Assembly: GCA_000708835.1 (NCBI GenBank)
Contig: DF237160.1
Span: forward strand, 77,264-141,263
Direction of reading: 5' to 3'
Length of the DNA: 64,000 bases
Origin: Klebsormidium nitens
Lineage: Eukaryota; Streptophyta; Klebsormidiophyceae; Klebsormidiales; Klebsormidiaceae
Shown here in pieces: positions 47,584 to 58,000 of this stretch; within the stretch, counting starts at the first letter, position 1; each line of letters opens with the position of its first letter. The translations under genes were made by a program, and so were the position numbers. Below the pieces are notes generated by a model. The model had not been told where the DNA came from. It ran no database searches and was given only the letters and a program-made list of their open reading frames with translations.

Positions 47584-48668
47584 TGATTCTTGTTCATGAG
47601 CGGCTGACACTGCTTGGTCAAACTTCTGACGAGGTCTCCCGAATCGAGGGAAGGTCCATACGTTTCCGTTCTTTGCTCGCTATTTGTTGGCCAAGCATCC
47701 ACCCAACTTCTCGTGTGACCGGTATTGGAACTGTCGCCACTGCCTCCTCTCCTGCGTTTCGCCTTTGTTAAGCATTCACACGGATATCTTTCAAAACTAT
47801 GCAGAGCCCTTGGACTTATGTGCCTTAACATCGGAGGGAAAGCATCTTTACGTCAATGAAGCTTCGTGTAATGATGCATGAGCCCGCATCCACTTTGTAC
47901 CAAAATCCGCATCATGTAGCATACTGCACTTGAACCTGTTGGAATCATATATGCCACGCATATGCCAAGACATATGCGTCCAAATTATATGAATGAGCTT
48001 GGCTTTAATTCTGGCCGGCATGATAGCTATAATGCTATTGAATCAACCATGAGAGCTGTTTCGTACTGAAGCATGGCACGAAGACAGAACAAGTGGCGTG
48101 ACAATTGTTCCTCAGACAGAACGATCAGTTTTGCTGTATCTTGGGGACTGCAATTAATTTGTGGTGAGAATGCTTCCGGCTCTGCCATTCGATCATATCG
48201 TATGGCACATGATATAATTCAAGTTAGGTAGCTCCACCTTAAGCAGCATCACTGCAATGCTGGATGCATGAGAAATCGAAGTCTGGAGCATGAAGCAAAA
48301 TAGGTTCCCGTCCGGCTATAGCTTCGTACAGAAATATGTAGCTGGCTACATATACGTCGTCATTGGGACGTACCATGGAAAAGCTCTAGGCAAACTACTC
48401 AGTAGTGACTAAGGCCGGACGAATTGAGAATATGTGGAAGCGCAACAGTGTATACGTGGCAGCCTTTGAGAAGACAATCTGTTAGTGTTGCACTATGAAG
48501 CCGCTATTGAGCCGGCCCGTTTTATATCACTGTGCGATCAGACATTCTGCATAAATTGTTATGTTTCAATGTCAAGCAACGAGATATTTAAAGCAAGCAC
48601 AACACATGCTTTGACTTCGATTGGACACCACAAGCTGCTTTCAGGGATTCCCTCGGCCCGAAAGGTGG
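47584..48668. other. Intergenic region between convergent TAF4 and small basic gene
   Basis: About 1.1 kb with no supported gene. It is AT-richer than the flanking exons, with several repeats of the word CATATG/ATATGC at 47940-48000. It is expected to contain the two 3' UTRs. Confidence 0.55.
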
Positions 48669-49634
48669 TTACTTTTCGGGTCCTTTAACGTCAGCCTTTT
48701 TCTTCTTCTTGGGCTCTGAGGCTGTTGAGTTGCCTTTTACAAACTTAAGCTGGCCGCCTTCTTTTAAGGCTTTGGTGGCTACTTTGACTTCGTTTGCTTT
48801 ATCAATGTACTTTGTCACTTCCTGCAAAGATATGTAAGGACTTCAAGACTAGTCACGCAGATTCAGAAAGCCAGGACTGAGGTTCTTAGGAGCAACACCA
48901 CTGAATGACATATTGGCAATCTGTTCCGGATACGCTGGTGATGATGATTGCATAACCTTCATAGATAGGTACTCTGAATCAGACCTCAGTCCTTTTTACC
49001 ATGACACCAACTGCCAAGCGATTCAAACAGAAGCATCGCAGCATTTTCTGATGCCAAGAAGGACAGAATTCAGCTCACATTGCTAGCAAGGTAGTCGTCG
49101 GTTTTTTTCTTTGGGGCTTTGAAAATCCTCCCTGCGAGTTCGAAGGACAGGTAGATTTGCTGTCACTGTTACAGACACTGTCAGGGATTTCTGAGCTGAA
49201 AGAAGAAGCTGACTGATGCCCTGACATTCACGCACATCCAATATTCCAGTGTAAACTGCTCTTGCATACCTGTCCAGCACACCCTGACCCCATTCACTGA
49301 CCGTGCCCAATACTTAGCACTTGACTCTTAAGAAGGGACCATATTGCCCAACAACCATCCGGAATCATGTCACTCTTTAGCATGTTATTTTGCAAGATGG
49401 AAACCGTGAAAGATGTGAATTACTAACCCAAGGCAGCTCTTCCAACCAGCTCTGAATTGGTGCACTTTTTGTGAACATCCCACAAAGCCATGGCGTGGTT
49501 ACAATATAGCTAAAAGGGAGCTGGAAGTTGCGAAAGAAGGACGTACCTTTTCTTTGCGTCACCAATTTGCCATGCCTGTTGGCCGCCGCTTTCTTATCTT
49601 TAGCTTTGCCTTTGAACAGATTCTTCTGCACCAT
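48669..49634 (-). CDS. Small lysine-rich protein, possibly UPF0390/DUF2462-like
   Basis: Three exons: 49634-49547, 49131-49079, 48821-48669; 97 aa with phases 1 and 0 matching. An in-frame GTG lies just upstream, but the first ATG is at 49634. The protein is very basic: an N-terminal M-V-Q-K-N-L-F-K-G-K-A-K, then N-R-H-G-K-L-V-T-Q-R-K-G-R, then P-K-K-K-T, a helical centre Y-I-D-K-A-N-E-V-K-V-A-T-K-A, then G-G-Q-L-K-F-V-K and a poly-Lys tail. The layout (basic head, short helix with K-x-N-E, G-G-Q-L) recalls small UPF0390/DUF2462 nucleolar-type proteins, but I recognise this only weakly. It is transcribed divergently from RPC4. Confidence 0.6.
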
Positions 49635-50622
49635 TTTTGCCACTGCTTATTACAGGCGGTCAGCGCAGCGCGACAGTCCTCACCGTTGTTTGATTCTTTG
49701 TTTCCTGGCTCTTGTGTGATTGCAGATGTCCTCTGCACTAAGTCCTGATTGCTTGTGAGTAGGTAAGCCTCAGTTGGACCGCCAAGTGAGTGCTAAGGCA
49801 ACACCACCGCGCATCTGGCAGTCTGCTGATACCAGCTCGCCGCCTCAGGTTTTCCAGTCGCGTTCAAAGAATTGTGCTTTTCAACGTCCTACATTTAATG
49901 CAGCTGAAAAGGGAGGACAGCTGGTGGTGCAGAAAGGGAAGGCCACTTCCACTTCCAGGTCAAGAACACAGGAGCTGTGCAGATGCAGGCGGACAGGCGT
50001 TCAGAAAGCATGCACTGGGAGAGTGCATGCTTTAATTGAAATTTGCCCAGGAAAATCAGGAAAAATTTTGATGGAGGAAAGAGACGGCTTCGGGAACGGT
50101 TGTGGTCAGCAGAAGACGCTCCCGGTAAAGGTACAAAGTGCCGCTTCCTTTGACGATCCGGCCGCAGCGGCGCATTTAGAAATTACGGTAGAACCCACCA
50201 ACACTGCCAACTGTGAACACTGACACTGACAGTCTTAAATACACGCATTTAATAGGCTCGTTGCGACCTGAGTTGTGACACTGTTCAGTTTCCAAATTCC
50301 CTCCCAGGGCCATTGCCAATTCGTCAGAGGGGGAAGGACAGAGCGTGGCGCACAGAAGAGTGTATCACTGTGAGGTGTTGACGAATATGCAAACCGCACA
50401 TGAGGTGTTTCATGGCGGCTCCAGTAGGGAGTTATTTGGTGCTAGAGCCTCTTGAGCTAAGGATGATTGCTTGGAAGTCAACTTAAAAACGAATGTCCCA
50501 TCATTCTGTTATATTGTGCAATCCAGGGGGCGCCGGTCCCTTTTCTTTGCGAGGCGATCCCTCATGTTCAGTCTGGCTCCTGGGATTGGAGGTTCTGGAC
50601 TCACCACTCTGCTGACGTAAGC
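49635..50622. promoter_or_regulatory. Upstream region shared by small basic gene and RPC4
   Basis: A 988-bp gap between divergent start codons. A 149-codon open frame (49774-50223, +) shows no recognisable domain. The region must include both promoters. A short inverted repeat, GCATGCACT against AGTGCATGC, occurs at about 50007-50030. Confidence 0.4.
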
Positions 50623-53600
50623 ATGGTGGGAATCGAGGAACCTGCGGAAGAGTCCAAGCCGGTTAGGCTGGGCTCGCTGGCAAAGCCCGAGCCAGGTGTG
50701 AAAAGGCTTGGCAAGTTGACAAAAGTTGGTGATCTCATCAAACCGGTGGTCAAGCAGGAGGCGCTACCTGATGGGGGGGTGCCGGCGTTGGGCGTCACCC
50801 GCGGGGGAGTCAAGAAGGTTCGCATTCTCGGCGGTTTCGTACCTGGTTTTGTTGGATGATTTTGCGAGACAGCAGACGTGTTTTGTGAGTCGTTGCATTG
50901 TGAGTGCGAAGCAGTCGCGTCAATGAAGGGGCGCACAACCTTTTGAGCAGGGCTTTTGCGGAGTATATGTTTTTGATGGAAAGCGAGTGAACCTGCAAAC
51001 CGCTATCAGCCGTTAGCTAATTGCGTAAGCAGCAACCTGGGTTTTGGACAGGGTAAGTGCCAGGGTTGCTGAGGATTGGCTGGTCAGATGCTCTGCCACC
51101 CTTAGTCGGTGCGCCTTAGCATTGCAAAATCCAAGTACAAGTACTTTAAGCTTTCTGAGCAATTGTCAGCAGCAGGTACAGGAAACACACGCGCAGTCCC
51201 TCATTGTATCAGCGCATCGGGAGGCGCAGACCTGGAAATTTCATTCCTCGTATCGTATCAGCTCCGCTGAGTCAGCCAACACTCGCATACTCCCATCGGT
51301 GCATCATTCTTGCTGGGCAATCCGAGGCACAGTCAATCCAAATTTTCCAGTTGACGTGATCACATCTGCTGAGGCTTGGCTCAGCATTGCATTTTCGAGT
51401 TCAGTTTGTATGTGCAAATTTTTCTCAGGCTTGCTTTGCAGGCATTGGAGAAGCTTTCGTGGAGTACTTTCATTCACGTTTTTGACTCGGGTATATTGTT
51501 TTTGCAGACAAAGTTTGAACCGAAAATCCCGCAGAGGCGTGCAAAGAAGGCCCCTGAGTGAGTCATTGACCTGTGGTTCATCACTGAGTAAATGCATCAA
51601 GCAATTTGAATCATGTCGTTACGGATGCATTGCCAATTACTAGGGGAGAGGCGGTGTTGATACTGGAGCTCTAGTGCCCCTTGTTGGAGGAGTTGGGCTA
51701 GTGTGCCCCATCTCAATCCGTCGTAAGATTGTGCTAAATGAACATAATCAAGCAATGTTTTTGGAGCATGTAAAGAGCTGGATGTCTACACATGAACTTC
51801 TGCATCAATCTGTTGGCTTCTAGAATGAACCTTCCGTTGCTGCCAAGTTTACAGGTCAACTTAGATGATTTGACGTCTCGAGCAACGACGCAGGAAAGGC
51901 GCACTCCTAAAGTACAGTGGTTGTAGTGTTTCCAATTCAAATAGTCTGTCTGTTTCGCTCGGAGCAGGGCGACAGCCGCAGACAGTGCAGCTGCAGCGGA
52001 GGAAGAGTGGACGCCACAGGGGAGCGACAACCCAAACCTGCACCAGCGACGCCCGGGGGCGTTCCAGACCAAAGGCAGGTTCAGACGGTTGCTCACACAA
52101 ATACCTATGTGTTTGCTGTCAGTGCTGGAAGAAGGGTCCGCCGGATTCGTTTCCCACTTGTTTGGCATGCCTGCAGCCAGTCGAATCATTAGCTTGTGCT
52201 TTTCTTTCAGAAGGCCATATAGATATGCAAACCTCTAGTAGTGGCGATTCTCTCGCTCCTTTTTGCATGCCCCTGTTCAAGAAGCATACATCGTCGAGAG
52301 TATAACCTCTGGGTTTAAATCGGTTCGAACTTTCCAAAGTGGACTGTGCCTGAGAGAAAGGTGCTGCGCTGCATTGCTTCCTTTGCGAGCGGGGACTCCC
52401 AACAACCGAAGCTGGCGCCATTCGTCAATTTCACGAATTAAATCTTATCGCTGGTTGCATGCTTGGGAAACTCCACAAATGCCGGTTCCTTGTGCACTGC
52501 CTCACTTTGTCATTGGCTAAAATCCCCGGGTTTGGCATACATGCTGGCAAAGTTCACAAGCAAAATCCGAAGGTGTAATCCAACGGGGAACCGGGGACTG
52601 ATATTTGTCGCAAGCCTGCATTGGTTGTTCAAGGTTCCTCACAAAGACTGAGCTTTTGAGAATATTTTCAGGATGCATCTTCGAAGCTCGCCCCTTACTC
52701 CTTGGAAGGTTACCCCTTGCTTATGCAAACCCGTATTTGGCTCGAGCTTGGATTTCCTTTTGGTCAAGGTCAAACTCTCGCAGCTCGAGTCGCCTTCGGG
52801 GCCGCAATTCGCTCTCAAGAGGTCTCACAGAGACTGAGCACATGACGAGTTGAAAATGATGCCACTCTTGCATTTCGAACAATATCAAATCCATGTTTTG
52901 ACTGAACTCGGTTCCTCCTTTTTGTCAGGTCAAGCTCCCGCCGCTCGAGTCGCCTTTGGCGCGGGCGCAATCAGCTCCATTCGTTTGTCCGGGGGGGATG
53001 GCCGGGGCAGCGCTGGAGGGGGTGGTTCCAAGGGCGCTGGAAGTGGCCGAAACGCCAAGTCGCAGGGCATGGAAATAATGATGGAGGAAGATAAGGAGAA
53101 GGTCAAGAAGGCCAAGCACAGGCCGAGACTGGTGAGCTCTCGCGGGGTGACTCTGTGAGGCGAATCCCGGCCAAGGCCTTTGGTGAAAGCCGCTTGGTTT
53201 CGGCTGGAGTGGATTATTTTCTTGCTGCCTTTGGTACTGTATTCCTCACTTGTCCGGACTCCTTTCCTTGAGTTTATTAAGACGGGATTCGTACATAGCT
53301 GGACAGCGTTCAGCTAAAATCTGGTCGGGGTGATATCGCAAAAGTTATGACCGTGCTGTGCTACGTAGTACTGAAAACGAAGCTGCAAAAGCTTCCAAAA
53401 CGCGTTTCTTGGTCCTCTCCGAACGCCTTGCTTAAAGCGTTCGTTACTCACGATAGACGGCTATGCCTCCTCGGCGATGTCTTTTGACCTCCTTTTACCT
53501 CCCTAAACCTGCTGCGAAGAAGGAAATGCGAGTTCTGATAACATCAGCTCCTGTCACCAGCTCCAATCCCCTTAGTCCGCTTCTTCTGAGCGAACGAGCA

Positions 53601-54212
53601 TTGTCGAGGTCTGCGAGCCACGGACGTCAAAAGCCTGACTACGAACTTATTGTGTCCGTACAGGACCTGACGTCATATTACCCCGTCACTCTCCCCACCG
53701 GCCCTGCTCCCGACACCGAGGCTTTCGAGCGGATGGACATCGACGGGGAGGCCGAACCGGGCGCCGATGACGCTGAAAACGAGGCAATCTTGTCCCTGGG
53801 TGACGAAGACCGGATCCCCGCCGCCCGAGAACTAGACTTGGCCAATCCCGGGGACGAAGAGAAACTGCTTTTCTTTCAACTCCCGGCTCACTTACCCGTG
53901 CAAAGCGCGCTCGGTGCAAAAGCGGGTAGTACGGACGATCCAAGCGCGAGCAACCCGGACGATGGAAAGGGGGGCGGGTTAGCCGGCCTGCCAGAGGGGT
54001 ATATGGGCAAGTTAGTAGTGTACAAGAGCGGGAAGGTTAAGCTTAAACTGGGCGACGTTTTGTTAGACGCGGTCCCTGGGGCGAAGTGCAAGTTTTACCA
54101 GGAGGTGGCGGCAGTTGATGTGGGAAGGAAAGAGTGTCATGTGCTGGGCAGTGTGCAGCAGAGGGTTGTTTTGACACCAGATATTGATCACCTACTTTCT
54201 GGCATTGGTTAA
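50623..54212 (+). CDS. RPC4: RNA polymerase III subunit RPC4 (RPC53/POLR3D)
   Basis: Five exons: 50623-50817, 51508-51557, 51968-52074, 52929-53131, 53664-54212; 367 aa. The N-terminal G-V-K-K joined to T-K-F-E-P-K-I-P-Q-R-R-A-K-K is the typical RPC4 start region. The C-terminal Y-P-V-T-L-P, then K-L-V-V-Y-K-S-G-K-V-K-L-K-L-G-D-V-L and V-V-L-T-P-D-I-D-H-L-L are the RPC4 beta-barrel signature that pairs with RPC5 on polymerase III and takes part in initiation and termination. Between them are acidic and Gly-rich linkers. The exon 1 donor is a weak GTTCGC. To keep frame, the exon 3 to exon 4 join needs a GC-AG intron (GC at 52075), so exon 3 is the least certain part. A relic copy of the exon 4 acceptor edge lies 160 bp upstream of exon 4. 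Confidence 0.83.
52755..52830 (+). repeat. Duplicated acceptor edge of RPC4 exon 4
   Basis: The segment starting at 52769 repeats the start of exon 4 (52929), offset 160 bp: G-T-C-A-A-R-C-T-C, then C-T-C-G-A-G-T-C-G-C-C-T-T. The acceptor AG of the functional exon (T-T-G-T-C-A-G) is replaced by T-C-A-A-G, and the copy goes out of frame soon after. Upstream flanks TTTCCTTTTGGTC and TCCTCCTTTTTGTC are also similar. Confidence 0.83.
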
Positions 54213-55048
54213 ACGCACTGAGGACTCTTTTATAAGCTTTTGATGCGAGATCAATCAAGTGCCCTTAGAAGTTATTTGCCAACGAGAAGTTTGCAAGGCT
54301 TTCGGTTTGCTTGACCGTACAGGCTTTGAGGTTCAATTGCTGCAACTCACCGACATGCTCAGCTTTGCTCCGCGCGTGACCATACAAGCTAGCCGACACC
54401 CGTGATGCAGATTATGCCATGATGAACCGTCGTCCAGACTCCAAGCATGAGCACATGCCATGTAAGGATCTACTTAAGCAGTGCTAACTTCAACGGACCA
54501 TCCATAAGCTAGATGAGTTTCATCTGCCTCGATCATGCATGTCGCGCATCATTAAAGCCCGTCCGACTATCAAGTTTCACATGCAGGACGTACGTACCCG
54601 GTATAAGAGTCGCCCATATCCTCTCCTGGATTCTCTTTACATCATGCGGCAGCCCCGGGTCGATTGTCTAAGCAACTTAGAGCGCATGTTGATGGGCCGC
54701 GCGGCCGCCCCTCAGTGTGGGCCTAGAGAATTCTTGGATCCTGCATTACAGGCCCTGCCATGAGCTAGGCAAGCTGAGGACCATGTACACATGGAGGCGG
54801 TGTTATCTTCACCGTCATGAGTGAGACGTACATGTGCACTGCGTCGATTCCGGCCCGCATATGCCACTATGCGAGGGTGGGACGCGGGGGTGAGCGTCAC
54901 ATCCTCACGATCCTAATTGCACTTATTTGCACTGGGTTGGCACCGCAAACGTTGCGCAGAATCAAGGTCCGACGGGCCCGAATGATTGCATCAAGCAATT
55001 TCATCCTATGTGCTTCGCGCTTCCGAGTAATACCTGCACCTGACCCAG
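54213..55048. other. Intergenic region between convergent RPC4 and EDEM-like genes
   Basis: About 0.8 kb between two 3' ends, rich in TGCATG/CATGC words, like other intergenic parts of this window. No supported gene or clear poly(A) signal was recognised. Confidence 0.5.
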
Positions 55049-58000
55049 TCAATTACAAAAGCCCGCCGGGCTACACGTCCGGTGTCTGCACGAGGCCGCA
55101 TCGACCCCGCACTGGAGATGGTTCTTACACCTATGGTCCGGCGAACCGTCCGGAATATGACAAATGCTCTCTACGCCCCCTAAGCTCTTGAAAGTCCGCG
55201 AATCTATCGCCCAGTTTGGACACACCCTTAGGCTCATGTAACTGATCTTATGCTCGTCGAGATTAATTGTCTGACACGTGTCGCACGGGGGCTTAACCAC
55301 GGCGGTTAGCGGTGCCCTTAACGGAACCCGAGAGAAGCCTAGCGGGAGTATGTGCCCCTCGGTCGTGAAAACGAACTGCTTGTTTCGCAGGAAAGGTGGG
55401 GGATGCGGGTCGAACAACAAGTACAGGTACTTGCACGTTTCGGAGAGGAAGTACGAGTGTTGATGGTCTTCCTTTTCTTTCGTAACCGCGCTCCGCAAGC
55501 TGGTGTAACCCCCCGGCACCTTCGTAAACCGATTCAGGTTAGTGAGGATCGTTTTGCCGACCTTGAGATACAAAGGGTCCCGGGTCGCCTGCGAAAAAAA
55601 GGGTCAACGAGTGGTTTAAGTGTGCAGGATTCAACGGAAAGTAAAAGTCTGCCAGTGCAACAAGCGGACGGGCTCAAAAATCTCAGGCATTTCGTGCCCC
55701 GCTCCGATATCCGCAATCGATCTCTCCAGAGCCTTATCGGTTGTTTCTGCTACGGAAATATATTGGGAAAGTACCAGGTTTACTCGAGGCGCTGAAATGA
55801 ACGTGCATAACGATCAAGATCAGAGAGCTTCGACGCGGCTTAAGCAGGTCCAGAACGTCCTGTCTGTAGCCAATCTGCGACAAGGAGAATAGCAATCTGC
55901 AAAGCATCGCCACGACTCTAGACGCCTCTGGTCCATTCTGTCACACCAAAAGGGTCTGCACAGGCGCCTCCCAGAGAAACAACAGCTAGCATATCAAAAG
56001 AGGAATGCAGCACAGCGCGATCCCACAAGAATTGACGTTTCGACGGTGCTCAAGATGAGTCTCCGAGAACGACACCACAGCAACCTATTGGGACCAAAAG
56101 AGCTCACCGTTGCTTTGGGTACAGCAAAGCCGGTTCAATCATCGGAAAGACGAAGGCACCAGATTCAACCGAGAACCCTAAGGGGACAACCCTTGCGTCC
56201 GAAACGGGTAACCAGCAATGCGCGTTCTGTAATTCTGTGTTTCTCGTGCGCAGCAGACTGGTTCTTCAGAAAGAGGGAAAGGATACTGCTCTTGATCGGA
56301 AAGGGACTTGCTGTAGTTCAATTGGCACAACTGAAATATCTTAGTAACCAAAGGACAGGGAATCAGCCGAAAGTCCGGGGACTTGATGCTCCCAGGACAA
56401 CAAGAACAAGTTAGACACAAACAGATCCTCACCTGGTACAGCAGATACGTGCTCTCCGTCAATTCCGGCCGCAGCGGGTAGTAGTTCTCAGGCGCAGCAG
56501 ACTGACGCTTCAAAAAGGAGAAAAAGAGACCGATCTTCCAAGAAACCCAATGCTTTCACAATCAGAAATCAGAAATTAGACACGTGAAGCAAAGAATTTC
56601 ACCTGGTACAGCAGATAAGTGCTCTCCGCCAGTTCCGGCCGCAGCGGGTAGTAGTTTTCGCTGTGGTGCACTGCCTGGCCGTCGTAGTAGTAGCGCTCGG
56701 GGAACACACCGAACGTCTCCCACACCGCAAAGAACTGTCGGTGCGTCCTCCGGGCCTCCTCTACATCCCCCGCCAGGACCTGCGCTGCACCGCCGAGTGC
56801 GGGGGTTTGGGCTTCGAAGGTAATCTGAGATGCCAAATTTTGGGGGTTGACGGGCTCCAAGATTAAGGGGACCACAAAATGGAAGTGTCCTTCGTGAATC
56901 AGATCCAAAAATGAAAGAGCTCTTGGTTTAGAGAAGTAGACAGAGCATGAACAAACAGATCATGAACTCTCATAGATCACAGATACGTGTTATAAGCCTT
57001 ACGCTGAGTGATTTCTGGCGGACTGTTTCAGATAAGCGCTCCTCATTTCGAGCAGAAGAGAAGGGGCCTGAATTGGTGGACCACGAATGTCTCTGTTGAG
57101 AAGGCGAATGCTGGGCGTCGATGATTAAAAGGCGATTCGGGGACTGGGAGCTACCGTATAGTAGCGAAGGGCTTTCAAACACACCAGGAGAAATGTTGAG
57201 GAATAGAGCTCCCGGTGCGGAGGCAATTTGGGAGCTTAGTCAAACCTGACTCGAAGGCTTCAACAGTACAGGGTCGATCTGATTCCAAACATTCGATCAA
57301 GGCCTTAAACTTGAGGGTACGGAAAGTGTTGTCAAAGATGCGGTCAGTATCGCAAGAAGCTCAGCCACGTATAGAAGGGCTTCCAACCCGACAGAGCTAT
57401 CCTTTGGAGGGATGTCGGACTGCCGCCGGCGACAGCAACAACTGGAATGATCGCAGCCAACATACAGAGCCCGGACAAGAATGAACAGTCTTCGCACAGT
57501 CGGAACCGGGAACGCTGTTGGGTGGTCTCGATGTCGGATTCTGGAGCCATGGCGAAATGCCTGAGCCTTTAATGCTTGCCTAGCCGTGGATCTGACGGCT
57601 TCAAACCACCTATGCCTCGGAGACCACAAGGCTTAACCTGTGCAAGTTCCACCCAAACTGTCACTTGAACCGTCAGATTGAGTTTCTCGAGACCATCTGA
57701 AGGTCGGAACCACCTCAGAGGCCCAGCCTCCCGTCACGAATACCTTTCCGAACAGTGTCCTCGGACCCGACGGTGCGGAGACTATTTCTCCTTGTCCCCA
57801 CTCATACGTTCAAACAGGTGCCTGCAATATAAGGAACTGCTCACGGCAGGAAAACTTTGCTAGACTCACCTGTAGCCCTGGCCAGAAGGCCTGCAGCGCC
57901 CCGAACTGACGGTGCGTCGGACGTCCGGTGCGCAAGTCCGCGTCTTGGTACCAATTTCCCGTCCGAAGGAAGCGCTGGGCGGCGAGGTACGCCTTGTGAA

